Shown here: positions 31,688 through 40,184 of the stretch, piece by piece
Layout of the letters: every line of letters begins with the position of its first letter
Position numbering within the stretch: the first letter of the stretch is position 1
Source of the DNA: Acidimicrobiales bacterium
GTDB lineage: Bacteria; Actinomycetota; Acidimicrobiia; Acidimicrobiales; CADCSY01
Assembly: GCA_035512495.1 (NCBI GenBank)
Contig: DATKDW010000034.1
Coordinates: 1-45,984, forward strand
Direction of reading: 5' to 3'
DNA: 45,984 nt
Notes under the pieces: model-generated
Told to the model about the DNA's origin: nothing
The model's input: the letters and a program-made list of their open reading frames with translations, nothing else
The model's database searches: none
Made by a program: the position numbers and the translations under genes

Positions 31688-32464
31688 CTACGACACCTCG
31701 ACGATGGTGAACATGCCCTTGAAGAAGTGGGGCTGGCCGTCGGCTGCGCTGACGAAGCAAGCGATCCCGTACAGACCAGGCTCGAGGTCCAGGTTGAGCA
31801 CAGCCTGCTCGCCCGGCCCGGCATCGGTGCTCGTGGTGGGTCCACCGAAGTCAGTGTCCTCTTCGATCAGGCCAAAGAGGGCAGATGGGCCCTCCTCGGC
31901 CGCGGCCTCGGCCTCCTCCTTGGTCGTGCCCTCCTTGAAGCGCACGATGTCGATGTGGTGGTCCTCCTCGCCGTCGTTGGTCAACACCAGCGCGGTGCGA
32001 CCGGACGCGACCGGACCGGACAGCTCGAAGGCGTACTCGGTGGCGGTCAGCTCGACTCGGGCGGCGCCCTCCTCGGGCTCCTGGGGCTCGGCTTCCTCCT
32101 CTTCGTCCTCCTCGCGCCCCTCGCAGTTCTCAGCCTCCCACTCCTCCACCCGCTCGATGGCCTGGTTGAACTCTCCGTCGGCGAAGGCGTCCATGCCGAG
32201 CTCTGAGTAGCGCTCGGCGGCGAGCTCGACGTCGTCGAGGATGTCGTCCGGGGCGATCTCCACCAGGTCGTTCACCTGATCTGCCGTCGGCGGCCCGTCC
32301 GCTTCGTCGAGCGCAGCCGAGGCGTCGCAGTACTCCTGGTGCTCGTCCCCGGCAACGGTGGTGTCGCTCGCCCCGGTCGTCTCACCGTCGTCGTCACCGC
32401 ACCCCACCAGGCCAAGGAGCGTCACCGCTGCCGCCGCCGCCCACATTCCCCTGCGCACGTTCAT
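31688..32464 (-). CDS. Cupredoxin-like lipoprotein
   Basis: 258 residues. Seen: a lipoprotein signal peptide (RRGMWAAAAAVTLLGLVGC) with lipid attachment at Cys22, a Thr/Asp-rich linker, a helical acidic domain (residues 45-130, with two Cys), then a C-terminal beta domain from about residue 138. That domain carries DHHIDIV and GIACFVSAADGQPHFFKGMF, whose His, Cys, His and Met are placed like the type 1 copper ligands of cupredoxins. Copper binding is a prediction; the Cys-His spacing is longer than usual. GGAG lies six to nine bases before the ATG. Confidence 0.75.
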   Translation of the reverse strand: MNVRRGMWAAAAAVTLLGLVGCGDDDGETTGASDTTVAGDEHQEYCDASAALDEADGPPTADQVNDLVEIAPDDILDDVELAAERYSELGMDAFADGEFNQAIERVEEWEAENCEGREEDEEEEAEPQEPEEGAARVELTATEYAFELSGPVASGRTALVLTNDGEEDHHIDIVRFKEGTTKEEAEAAAEEGPSALFGLIEEDTDFGGPTTSTDAGPGEQAVLNLDLEPGLYGIACFVSAADGQPHFFKGMFTIVEVS

Positions 32465-32592
32465 CTGTCACTCCGTGTCCGGTCGCGCGACGACGCCCGC
32501 CGCGAATGCGGTGACGGTAGGCATGTCACAACGGCTCAGCCTCATCAAAATTGGGGAAACAAACCAGATGACCCGGCCATCGAGCGCGACCC

Positions 32593-33717
32593 TCACCCGG
32601 GCTGGTGGCCGTCGAGGATCCCGTGCAGGCCGCTCGGGGTGTGCTCCCCGATCACCAGCTGCTCCAGGAGCCCGATCCCGGTGCGGCCCTCCATCGTGAC
32701 CCGGCAGGCGGTCTGCACGTGGATGTTGTGGAGGTCGACCGGGTCGAGATCGGCCAGGACGAGGGACTCGCCCCCCACCTCGAGCTCGCCATGGGCACGA
32801 CCGTGACCCCAGTGGGGGTGCATGTAGCCGAGGCCCCGCATCCGGAAGGTGGAGAGGGGCTCGAAGCGGAGGTCGACCGTGGTCCCGTCCCGGCGTCGCA
32901 TCGTGATCTCAGCCGACGCGATCTCACGGGTGCCGGGCCGCCACTGGAGGCGATGGTCGAGGCCGACCATGCGCTCGATGCCGAGGTCGACCCCCCACGT
33001 GGGTGCGTCTCCGCTCGACAGCACCGGGACGACCACGGCCGACTCGAGCCAACGTTGGCCGTCGGCCTCCTCGAAGACCGCCAGGTGGCTGCAGCGGTCG
33101 TCGAAGTGCACCGGGCCCCAGAGCCAGAACAGCTGGGGCGCCGAGGGCGCCAGGTTGGTCGGAGTGGCCTCACCCACGGGGCGGATCCCCCACGAGCGGT
33201 CCCTCGTGCCGACCGTGGTGTCGGCATCCACGACGGTCCGCTCGCCGTCGACGACCACCTCTCCCTCCCACCGACCCCACTGGGTGAGCCGGGTGTAGTC
33301 CATGACCAGCCGGCTGCCGGCGTGGCGGATGGTGCGCGGCTCCTCCACCGCACCGGTGCGAGCCCGGTAGAGGAGGTCAGCTTCGATCCCGTGGTCGTTC
33401 GGGCCCACGACGAGACGGATGGTCCTGAGGGGCTCGATGACCTCCACCCGGATCGGTCCGACCTCGGTGCGGCGGTCGGCGCTCATCGTCCCGGAGGCGA
33501 AGACCGAGCGCTGCACCCCATCGGCCACGACGCTGAAGGCGGCGTCGACGACCCCGCGGTTGGGGTAGTGGCCCATGGCGGCCGCGAACGACCGCTCGCC
33601 GTCGGTGTGGAGGCCGCCGAAGAAGTAGCGGTCGTAGGCGTTGGGATCACCCGTGGCCGGCGTGGCGATCGGCGCCGGTGTCTGGTGGATCGGCAGGTCG
33701 TCGGAGGGAGTCAGCAC
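32593..33717 (-). CDS. AttH/CrtC-like lipocalin-type protein (conserved hypothetical)
   Basis: 374 residues, all-beta in appearance. Seen: YDRYFFGGLHTDGERSFAAA, EVIEPLRTIRLVVGPNDHGIEAD, DRSWGIRPVGE, PQLFWLWGPVHFDD, and a C-terminal part ending EQLVIGEHTPSGLHG. These recall the hydroxyneurosporene-dehydratase/AttH type of double lipocalin fold (DUF7064/7065-like). Substrate unknown, probably a hydrophobic molecule. The frame is open for 113 codons upstream over the aldolase gene, but GTG at 33717 is the sensible start given the native protein pattern. The 128-base gap to the lipoprotein contains an AT-rich stretch near 32547-32575. Confidence 0.65.
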   Translation of the reverse strand: MLTPSDDLPIHQTPAPIATPATGDPNAYDRYFFGGLHTDGERSFAAAMGHYPNRGVVDAAFSVVADGVQRSVFASGTMSADRRTEVGPIRVEVIEPLRTIRLVVGPNDHGIEADLLYRARTGAVEEPRTIRHAGSRLVMDYTRLTQWGRWEGEVVVDGERTVVDADTTVGTRDRSWGIRPVGEATPTNLAPSAPQLFWLWGPVHFDDRCSHLAVFEEADGQRWLESAVVVPVLSSGDAPTWGVDLGIERMVGLDHRLQWRPGTREIASAEITMRRRDGTTVDLRFEPLSTFRMRGLGYMHPHWGHGRAHGELEVGGESLVLADLDPVDLHNIHVQTACRVTMEGRTGIGLLEQLVIGEHTPSGLHGILDGHQPG

Positions 33718-33788
33718 CGGGCCATGATGGCGCGCCCCGAGCGGGCGGTGCGCCCCCGAGCAGACGAGCCCACCGCATCCTTCGACGG

Positions 33789-33794
33789 TAGGCT
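33789..33794 (+). promoter_or_regulatory. -10 element TAGGCT for the class II aldolase gene, with leader
   Basis: ACGGTAGGCT lies about 30 bases before the GTG. The leader contains GGAGGA at 33814-33819, four bases before the start, so this is a leadered transcript. Confidence 0.45.
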
Positions 33795-33823
33795 TGGCGC
33801 CACGTCGAGCGCCGGAGGAACCC

Positions 33824-34585
33824 GTGGCTGAGCTGAAGATGAACCGTCCACCGAGCTTCGAGACGGTCGAGGAGGAGCGCCAGCATCGCAAGGAGCGCCT
33901 CGCCGCCGGCTTCCGGCTGTTCTCCCGGTTCGGGTTCGACGAAGGCGTCGCCGGCCACATCACCGCCCGCGACCCCGAGCACGACGACTGCTTCTGGGTC
34001 AACCCCTTCGGCATGCACTTCGGCCACATCCGGGCGTCGGACCTGATCCTCGTCAATCACCACGGAGAGGTCGTCCAGGGCGACCGTCCGGTCAACACCG
34101 CGGCCTTCGCCATCCACTCCCAGGTCCACGCCGCCCGGCCCGAGGCCGTGGCCGCGGCGCACTCCCACTCCGTGTACGGCAAGACGTGGTCGTCCCTCGG
34201 CCGACTCCTCGACCCGATCACCCAGGACGTGTGCGCCTTCTACGGCGACCACAGCCTCTTCGACGACTACACCGGCGTGGTGCTCGACGTGGAGGAGGGA
34301 AAGCGGATCGCCCACGCTCTCGGCGACAACAAGGCCGTCATCCTCCGTAACCACGGACTGCTCACGGTGGGCCAGTCGGTCGACGAGGCGGTCTGGTGGT
34401 TCATCACCATGGAGCGGTCCTGCCAGGCGCAGCTCCTCGCCGAGGCGGCCGGGACCCCCGTGCTCATCGACGAGGAGCAGGCGACCATCACCGCCGGCCA
34501 GGTCGGTTCCCAGATCGCCGGTTGGTTCAGCTTCCAGCCGCTCTACGAACGCATCGTCAGGGAGCAGCCCGACCTGCTCGAGTGA
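33824..34585 (+). CDS. Class II aldolase/adducin family protein
   Basis: 253 residues. Zinc-dependent aldolase fold (fuculose/ribulose phosphate aldolase and adducin head). Seen: FDEGVAGHITARDP, FWVNPFGMHFGHIRASDLI, the zinc pair in AAAHSHSVYGKTWSS, and VILRNHGLLTVGQSVDEAVW with the third His. Start GTG is decided by GGAGGA just upstream. The substrate is probably not a simple sugar phosphate; many actinobacterial relatives are of unknown function. Convergent with the DUF4282 gene, 20 bases apart. Confidence 0.87.
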   Translation: MAELKMNRPPSFETVEEERQHRKERLAAGFRLFSRFGFDEGVAGHITARDPEHDDCFWVNPFGMHFGHIRASDLILVNHHGEVVQGDRPVNTAAFAIHSQVHAARPEAVAAAHSHSVYGKTWSSLGRLLDPITQDVCAFYGDHSLFDDYTGVVLDVEEGKRIAHALGDNKAVILRNHGLLTVGQSVDEAVWWFITMERSCQAQLLAEAAGTPVLIDEEQATITAGQVGSQIAGWFSFQPLYERIVREQPDLLE

Positions 34586-34605
34586 ACCGGGGGACGGCCG
34601 GCCCG

Positions 34606-35079
34606 CTACCCGGAGCGCCGCGCGAGGGAGTCGGCCGTCCGCCTCGCGTCCTCGCCGATGCGGAACACGACGATCACCAGCTCGAGGCCCACCCGGGTCC
34701 AGATCAGGGCCAGCAGTGCGAAGAGCGGGACGAAGAGCAGCGAGGCGACGATGGCACCCGATTCGCCTGAGGCCACGGCGACGATCACCTGCGCGAGTGC
34801 CATGAGGCCGATCACGACCATGGCCAGGACGTAGATGATCTTCACCAGCTTGGTGGTCACGAAGCTCGAGAAGCTCATGTCGAAGAGCGAGCCGAAGAAC
34901 CCGGCGTCCCCCGCGTTCGAGGTCGCGTAGCCGGGGACCCCGTAGTCGGGAGGCGGCGGCGGGCCCCAGCCCGGAGGCGGCGTGGCGGCAGGCGGCTGGC
35001 CCTGGGCCGGCGGGGGCCCCTGTGGTCCGGGAGATGGGTAGCCGCCGGTGGGTGGCTCCTGGGGCGGGACGTCGCTCAT
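34606..35079 (-). CDS. DUF4282 membrane protein
   Basis: 157 residues. Seen: a Pro/Gly/Gln-rich N-terminal 60 residues, then FFGSLFDMSFSSFVTTKLVK, the DUF4282 start, and two transmembrane segments (IIYVLAMVVIGLMALAQVIV and IVASLLFVPLFALLALIWTR) ending with ELVIVVFRIGEDARR. Function unknown. The ATG overlaps the gcvPB stop in ATGA and has GAGGAGGAG just upstream, so it is coupled to glycine cleavage genes although no link is known. Confidence 0.83.
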   Translation of the reverse strand: MSDVPPQEPPTGGYPSPGPQGPPPAQGQPPAATPPPGWGPPPPPDYGVPGYATSNAGDAGFFGSLFDMSFSSFVTTKLVKIIYVLAMVVIGLMALAQVIVAVASGESGAIVASLLFVPLFALLALIWTRVGLELVIVVFRIGEDARRTADSLARRSG

Positions 35080-36587
35080 GGCTCCTCCTCGGTCGCGGGC
35101 CGCGCGTCGAAGGTTGGGACGAGGGTCCGCGCGGCGCGGGCCTCGTCGACCCGTCGGACCGGCGCGGTGCGGGGCGCGGCCCGATCGTCCTCGGAGGCTC
35201 CCTCGGCGATGGCGACCAGGGCGTCGCCGAGAGCGGCGAGGGTCTGGGGTGACTCGGTCTCGGTCGGCTCGATCATCAGGGCTTCGTCGACGATCAGGGG
35301 GAAGTACACCGTCGGCGAGTGGAAGCCTTCCTCGAGGAGGCGCTTGGCCACGTCGAGCGCCTTCACACCCGCGCGCTTCTTGAGGTTCGACGCCGAGACG
35401 ACGCACTCGTGCATGCAGGGCCGGTCGAAGGGGATGTCGTAGGCCCCCCGCAGGCGATGACGGATCCAGTTGGCGTTGAGCACCGCTCCCTCGGCCACCC
35501 GACGGAGCCCGTCGCCGCCGTTCACCAGGAGGTAGGCGTACGCCCGGGCCAGGGCAAGGGCGTTGCCGTACCAGCCGTGCACCCGCCCGATGGAACGCTC
35601 CGGTGTCGCCCAGGCGTACGAGCCGTCTTCCACCTGGACGGCGATCGGGCCAGGGAGGTACGGGGCCAGCCGGGCCGAGACGGCCACGGGGCCGGCGCCG
35701 GGCCCGCCGCCCCCGTGGGGGACGGCAAAGGTCTTGTGCAGGTTCATGTGCACGATGTCGAACCCCATGTCGCCCGGGCGGGTCACGCCGAGGATGGCGT
35801 TGAGGTTGGCGCCGTCGTAGTAGAGGAGCCCACCGACCTCGTGCACGGCCGCGGCGATCTCGACGATGTCCTCCTCGAAGAGCCCGAGGGTGTTCGGGTT
35901 GGTGAGCATGATCCCGGCGACGTCCTCGTCGAGCACGGCACGGAGGGCGGCCACGTCGACGCAGCCCCGGTCGTCGCTCGGCACGGTCACGGTCTCGTAG
36001 CCACCGAGGGTGACCGATGCCGGGTTGGTGCCGTGGGCCGAGTCGGGGATGATCACCTTGGTGCGCTGGCGGCCCTGATCGGCGTGCCACGCCCGCATCA
36101 GCAGGAGGCCGGTGAGCTCGCCGGACGCTCCTGCCGGGGGCTGCAGGGTGGCGTCGTGCATGCCCGTGATCTCGCAGAGCGATGCCGCCAGCGAGTGGTA
36201 GAGCTCCAACCACCCCTGGACGAGGTGGTCCGGTGCCGCGGGGTGGGTGGACGTGAGCCCCACGAGCTCGGCGACGTCGTCGCAGAGCTTCGGGTTGTAC
36301 TTCATGGTGCACGACCCGAGCGGGTAGGCGCCGAGGTCGACCGAGTACTGCCGGTGTGACAGGCGGGTGAAGTGGCCGACCAGGTCGCGCTCGGAGACCT
36401 CAGGCAGGAGGGGGGGCTCAGGCGCGAGGTGCTCGGCGGGGATCAGGTCGGCGGCCTCCCACTCCGGCAGGTCCTGGTCGCGGAACGACCACGCCGCCCT
36501 GCCGGTGACCGAGAGCTCGAAGATCGTCGCCTCGTTGTCGCGGCCCATCAGCGGGATGCTGGTGGCCCGACCGCCCGGCGCCGCCAT
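35076..36587 (-). CDS. gcvPB: Glycine dehydrogenase (decarboxylating) subunit 2
   Basis: 503 residues. PLP-bearing half of the split P protein, which decarboxylates glycine and hands the aminomethyl group to GcvH. Seen: DLGAYPLGSCTMKYNPK, LQPPAGASGELTGLLLMRAW, PDSAHGTNPAS, and the PLP lysine in VHMNLHKTFAVPHGGGGPG (Lys285). There is a longer than usual, Arg/Ala-rich C-terminal tail. The start ATG shares one base with the gcvPA stop (TGATG). Works with GcvPA, GcvT, GcvH and a dihydrolipoyl dehydrogenase not in the window. Confidence 0.94.
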   Translation of the reverse strand: MAAPGGRATSIPLMGRDNEATIFELSVTGRAAWSFRDQDLPEWEAADLIPAEHLAPEPPLLPEVSERDLVGHFTRLSHRQYSVDLGAYPLGSCTMKYNPKLCDDVAELVGLTSTHPAAPDHLVQGWLELYHSLAASLCEITGMHDATLQPPAGASGELTGLLLMRAWHADQGRQRTKVIIPDSAHGTNPASVTLGGYETVTVPSDDRGCVDVAALRAVLDEDVAGIMLTNPNTLGLFEEDIVEIAAAVHEVGGLLYYDGANLNAILGVTRPGDMGFDIVHMNLHKTFAVPHGGGGPGAGPVAVSARLAPYLPGPIAVQVEDGSYAWATPERSIGRVHGWYGNALALARAYAYLLVNGGDGLRRVAEGAVLNANWIRHRLRGAYDIPFDRPCMHECVVSASNLKKRAGVKALDVAKRLLEEGFHSPTVYFPLIVDEALMIEPTETESPQTLAALGDALVAIAEGASEDDRAAPRTAPVRRVDEARAARTLVPTFDARPATEEEP

Positions 36588-37939
36588 CAGCGAACCACCT
36601 TCTCGAAGGCGGCGGCGTAGGCGTCGATCTCGCTCCGGGTGCGGCGCTCGGTGGCCGCCACCAGGAGCCCGGTCCCGTACTCGTCGCCGAGAGGGACCCC
36701 GGCGAGGAAGCCCTCTTCGGCCAGGCGGTCGACCACGGTGGTCGGGTCCACGGGCAGGCGTACGGCGAACTCTCGCAGGGTCGGCGCGTCGACGAGCGGC
36801 TCGACGCCGTCGATGGCGCACAGCGCCTCGCGGGTGTAGCGGGTGGCGCGGGCGCACCGCAGCGCCAGCTCCCGGAGACCCGCAGGACCGAGCCAGGCGA
36901 GCTGGATGGCGCAGACGACCGCGATCAGGGTCTGGTTGGTGCAGACGTTGGAGGACGCCTTCTCCCGCCGGATGTCCTGCTCGCGCGTGCGCAGCGTCGT
37001 GACGTAGGCCCGCCGGCCATCGACATCGACGGTCTCGCCGACGAGCCTGCCGGGAAGACGCCGTACGAGGTCGAGGCGGCAGGTGAACAGCCCGAGGTAC
37101 GGGCCGCCGAACGAGAGCGGGGTGCCGAGCGGCTGCCCCTCCCCCACCACCACGTCGGCGCCGAGCGAGCCCGGGGTCTGCAGCAGGCCGGCGCTGACCG
37201 GGTCGGCGACCACGACGAGGAGGGCATCGTGCTCGTCGGCGACGGTGCGGGCGGCGGAGAGGTCCTCGATGCACCCGAGGTGGTTGGGGGTGGCCACCAT
37301 CACGGCGCCGGGCGTCTCGCCGTCGGCGCCGTCCGGCCACGCCGTGCGGCCGTCAGCCAGGTCGACCTCGACCACGCGGTGACCGGTCCCGGCCGCAAAG
37401 GTCCGCATCGTCTCGCGCCACCTGGGGTGGACGCCCCGGCTCACCCAGACGGTCGGGCGACCGGTGACCGCCACCGCCAGGTTGGCCGCCTCCACACAGG
37501 CGGTGGCGCCGTCGTAGAGGGAGGCGTTGGCCACGGCGAGGCCGGTGAGGCGGGCGATCATCGTCTGGTACTCGAAGAGCGCCTGCAGGACGCCCTGGGC
37601 CACCTCGGGCTGGTAGGGCGTGTAGGCCGTGACGTACTCGGAGCGGAACGCAAGGCGGCGGACAGCGGCGGGCGACTCGTGGTCGTAGGCCCCGGCCCCA
37701 GCGAAGCAGACGAGTCCCCCGGCATTGCGACGGGCGAGCCGGCCGAGCTCGTCGACCACCTCGAACTCCGATCGTCCGTCGGCGATCCGGAGGTGACGCT
37801 CCCGGCCGTCGGGCCCCTCGTCGGCCACCAGCCTCAGCGCCTCGGGGATGGTCTCGAAGAGGTCGTCGAGCGATGTCAGGCCCATCGAGGCCAGCATCGT
37901 GGCGATCTCGTCGTCGGTGTGGGGGACGTAGTGCGCCAT
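36587..37939 (-). CDS. gcvPA: Glycine dehydrogenase (decarboxylating) subunit 1
   Basis: 450 residues. Non-PLP-lysine half of the split P protein. Seen: MAHYVPHTDDEIATMLASMG, FAGAGAYDHESPAAVRRLAF, SEYVTAYTPYQPEVAQGVLQ, SLYDGATACVEAANLA and GPYLGLFTCR. Both ends overlap the neighbours by one base in TGATG, with gcvT upstream and gcvPB downstream, so the three are one tightly coupled operon. Confidence 0.94.
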   Translation of the reverse strand: MAHYVPHTDDEIATMLASMGLTSLDDLFETIPEALRLVADEGPDGRERHLRIADGRSEFEVVDELGRLARRNAGGLVCFAGAGAYDHESPAAVRRLAFRSEYVTAYTPYQPEVAQGVLQALFEYQTMIARLTGLAVANASLYDGATACVEAANLAVAVTGRPTVWVSRGVHPRWRETMRTFAAGTGHRVVEVDLADGRTAWPDGADGETPGAVMVATPNHLGCIEDLSAARTVADEHDALLVVVADPVSAGLLQTPGSLGADVVVGEGQPLGTPLSFGGPYLGLFTCRLDLVRRLPGRLVGETVDVDGRRAYVTTLRTREQDIRREKASSNVCTNQTLIAVVCAIQLAWLGPAGLRELALRCARATRYTREALCAIDGVEPLVDAPTLREFAVRLPVDPTTVVDRLAEEGFLAGVPLGDEYGTGLLVAATERRTRSEIDAYAAAFEKVVR

Positions 37940-39003
37940 CAGGCCTCGCTGGGTTGGCGGCGGCGGACGAAGGGAGGCGCCACGATGCGACCGGGGGCCG
38001 CGGTGCCCCGTAGGTCGACGTGGACCCCAGCGCCCAGCTCGAGCTCGGGACGGACGAAGGCCAGCGCGATCCCACGCTCGAGCACGGGTGAGAAGTTCCC
38101 GCTCGTGACCACGCCCACGATGGCGCCGCCGGCCATGACGTGCTGGCCTTCCCGGGGTGGGCGCCGGCCGTCGAGCTCGATGCCGCGCAGGATCCGGGCC
38201 GGACCGCGCTCCCGCTCTGCCGCAAGCGGTGCCCGTCCTGGGAAGTCTCCCTTGTCCCAACCGACCACCCACCCGAGGCCAGCCTGCAGGGGCGTGATCC
38301 CGGGGCCGAGCTCGTGGCCGTGGAGCGGCAACCCGGCCTCGAGGCGCAGTGTGTCGCGCGCGCCCAGGCCCGCCGGTGTGATGCCGGCATCGACCAGGGC
38401 TGCCCAGAGCTCGCCGGCAGCCTCGGCAGGGACCGCCACCTCGACGCCGTCCTCCCCCGTGTAGCCCGTGCCGGCCACCACGCAGCCGACGTCGCGCCAC
38501 GCGACCTCGGCCACCCGGAAGCGACCGACGCCGGCGGCCTCCTCCCACATCCCGGCCAGCCGTCGACGGGCACCGGGGCCCTGTACGGCGAGCACGGCGC
38601 GCTCCGACGTGACGTCGACCCCCCCGAGCGCTGCCACCACGCGCTCGGTGTTCGAGGCGTTGGGCACCACGTCGAAGCGCTCCTCGTCGACCCACCACAC
38701 GATGATGTCGTCGACGACCGAGGCGTCGGCGGGGTCGAGGAGATGGGTGTACTGCGCACGCCCGGGACCGATCTTGGTCAGGTCGTTCGAGAGGGTGGCC
38801 TGCAGGGCGGCGAAGGCGCCGGGCCCCGTGCAGCGCACGGTGCCGAGGTGGCTCACATCGAAGACCGCGGCGTCGTCGCGGCACGCCCGGTGCTCGGCCA
38901 GGGTCCCTGAGGGGTACGACAGGGGCATCTCCCACCCGCCGAAGGGAACCATCTTGGCCCCCAGGCCGCGGTGGACGGCGTCGAGGGGAGAGGCCAGCGT
39001 CAC
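37939..39003 (-). CDS. gcvT: Aminomethyltransferase (glycine cleavage T protein)
   Basis: 354 residues. Transfers the methylene group from aminomethyl-GcvH to tetrahydrofolate, releasing ammonia. Seen: KMVPFGGWEMPLSYPSGTLAEH, FDVSHLGTVRCTGP, LAVQGPGARRRLA, GTGYTGEDGVEVAVP, LGARDTLRLEAGLPLHGHEL and GVVTSGNFSPVLERGIALAF. GTG start seven bases after a TAAGGT -10 box, so the mRNA appears leaderless and no glycine riboswitch can precede it. Only 35 bases separate it from the upstream MerR gene. Confidence 0.95.
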   Translation of the reverse strand: MTLASPLDAVHRGLGAKMVPFGGWEMPLSYPSGTLAEHRACRDDAAVFDVSHLGTVRCTGPGAFAALQATLSNDLTKIGPGRAQYTHLLDPADASVVDDIIVWWVDEERFDVVPNASNTERVVAALGGVDVTSERAVLAVQGPGARRRLAGMWEEAAGVGRFRVAEVAWRDVGCVVAGTGYTGEDGVEVAVPAEAAGELWAALVDAGITPAGLGARDTLRLEAGLPLHGHELGPGITPLQAGLGWVVGWDKGDFPGRAPLAAERERGPARILRGIELDGRRPPREGQHVMAGGAIVGVVTSGNFSPVLERGIALAFVRPELELGAGVHVDLRGTAAPGRIVAPPFVRRRQPSEA

Positions 39004-39010
39004 GCCCCCG

Positions 39011-39016
39011 ACCTTA
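39011..39016 (-). promoter_or_regulatory. -10 element TAAGGT for leaderless gcvT
   Basis: Minus-strand GCCGGTAAGGT is followed by seven bases and the GTG start. Confidence 0.5.
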
Positions 39017-39038
39017 CCGGCGGCGATGGGGGGACCCG

Positions 39039-39515
39039 TTAGCGGGCGGCGGCTGCGTCCGGGCCCTCGGCCGAGCCGTCCTCGCCGGCCGGCGCCTCGG
39101 GGTGGAGCTCGTGGATGGCGGCGTCGACCTCCTCCTTGACCCCGGCGAGGGGGACGATGTTGAGCACGCCCTGGCCCTTGCGGACGAGGTCGACGATCTC
39201 CTCACCGCTGCGGGCGAGGATGGAGCCCGAGCCGTTGATCACCAGGTTGGCGGTTGCCACGTCCTCTCCCAGGTGCGTCCGGAGGTAGTCGATCGCCTTG
39301 CGGGCCGACTGCAGCGACACCCCGGCGTCGAGGAGGCTCTTGATGACCTTCAGCTCGAGGAGGTCCCGGTACGAGTAGCGGCGCTGGGTCCCGCTCCCCT
39401 TGGCGTCAGCCACCGACGGGCGGATGAGGTCGGTGCGGGTCCAGTAGTCGAGCTGGCGGTACGTGATCCCCACGATGGCGCAGACCTGCGGGCCGCGGTA
39501 CCCCTCGTCGCTCAT
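39039..39515 (-). CDS. MerR-family regulator (Rv1830/McdR-like)
   Basis: 158 residues. Seen: a MerR-type winged helix-turn-helix at residues 8-75 (PQVCAIVGITYRQLDYWTRT, GTQRRYSYRDLLELKVIKSL) with the recognition RRY, then a dimerisation helix and a C-terminal domain INGSGSILARSGEEIVDLVR followed by VLNIVPLAGV. Synteny with DUF151, FtsR and GarA matches the mycobacterial Rv1830, a regulator linked to cell growth and drug resilience. The start has GAGGGG six bases upstream. Its promoter carries three direct repeats (separate entries), a likely binding site for a regulator. Confidence 0.88.
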   Translation of the reverse strand: MSDEGYRGPQVCAIVGITYRQLDYWTRTDLIRPSVADAKGSGTQRRYSYRDLLELKVIKSLLDAGVSLQSARKAIDYLRTHLGEDVATANLVINGSGSILARSGEEIVDLVRKGQGVLNIVPLAGVKEEVDAAIHELHPEAPAGEDGSAEGPDAAAAR

Positions 39516-39582
39516 CCGGATCCCCTCACGTTGCCCGGGCCTGGTCGCTGTCGGACCACACCGCCGTAGTTACAGCCTTGTC

Positions 39583-39611
39583 ATGATACGGCCGACGGTC
39601 GCGCGCGTCAA
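39583..39611 (-). promoter_or_regulatory. Near-consensus promoter TTGACG, 17 bases, TATCAT, for the MerR gene
   Basis: Minus strand: -35 TTGACG (39611-39606), 17-base spacer, -10 TATCAT (39588-39583). Predicted start near 39576 gives a leader of about 60 bases. This is the best sigma-70-like promoter I see in the window. Confidence 0.7.
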
Positions 39612-39636
39612 CGGTCGCGCACCTCAACGGTCGCGC
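39595..39636 (-). repeat. Three direct repeats of GCGCGACCGT at 16-base period
   Basis: Plus-strand ACGGTCGCGC at 39595-39604, 39611-39620 and 39627-39636. The two upstream copies are each followed on the minus strand by TTGA. One copy lies in the promoter spacer and the middle one abuts the -35 box. Confidence 0.7.
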
Positions 39637-39643
39637 GGGGCGC

Positions 39644-40132
39644 TCAGCTCTCGAAGTCCTCGGGGCTGATCTGGTCGATGAACTCGCGGAACTCGTCGAT
39701 GATCTGGTCCTGCTCCTCGGGCTCGTCGCTCGCCACCGGGCCGGCGGCGTCGTCGAGCACCTCCTCGCTGGCGAAGATGGCGGCGTCGACGCGCACGGCC
39801 AAGGCGATCGCGTCCGACGGGCGGCTCGACACCCGGTACACCGCACCGGCGAGGTGCAGCTCGAGCTCGGCGTAGAAGGTGCTGTCGCGCAGCTCGGTCA
39901 CGGTGACGCTCACCACGGTGGCACCGAGCGCCTCGATCACGTCGCGGAGAAGGTCGTGGGTCATGGGCCGGGGCGGGGTCACCCCTTCGAGCGCCAGGGC
40001 GATGGCCTTGGCCTCCTCCGGCCCGATGTAGATCGGGAGGACGCGACGGTCCCCGCCCTGCTCCCGCAACAGCACCACCGGGTTGTTCGCCGGCAGCTCG
40101 AGGCGGACCCCGAGGAGCTCCATCTGCGCCAC
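39644..40132 (-). CDS. DUF151 bifunctional nuclease-domain protein
   Basis: 162 residues. Seen: LLGVRLELPANNPVVLLREQ, RVLPIYIGPEEAKAIALALE, RPMTHDLLRDVIEALGATVV, and VSSRPSDAIALAVRVDAAIF, the DUF151/BFN core. The archaeal/plant relatives have nuclease activity; the bacterial role is not settled. The C-terminal tail is acidic (DEPEEQDQIIDEFREFIDQI). GTG start six bases after a TAGGGT box. Equivalent of mycobacterial Rv1829 by order. Confidence 0.92.
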   Translation of the reverse strand: MAQMELLGVRLELPANNPVVLLREQGGDRRVLPIYIGPEEAKAIALALEGVTPPRPMTHDLLRDVIEALGATVVSVTVTELRDSTFYAELELHLAGAVYRVSSRPSDAIALAVRVDAAIFASEEVLDDAAGPVASDEPEEQDQIIDEFREFIDQISPEDFES

Positions 40133-40138
40133 GGACCG

Positions 40139-40144
40139 ACCCTA
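40139..40144 (-). promoter_or_regulatory. -10 element TAGGGT for leaderless DUF151 gene
   Basis: Minus-strand GGCGGTAGGGT is followed by six bases and the GTG start. Confidence 0.55.
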
Positions 40145-40184
40145 CCGCCCCACCCCGATCTCGACACGGCGCCCAACCGCGCCC

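Noticed and set aside
33718-34056. N-terminal extension of the AttH-like gene over the aldolase
   Set aside because: The extra residues are the antisense of a real aldolase gene and have poor composition.
39004-39038. Glycine riboswitch upstream of gcvT
   Set aside because: Only 35 bases separate the genes and a -10 box lies seven bases before the start, so no space for an aptamer. The same holds for gcvH.
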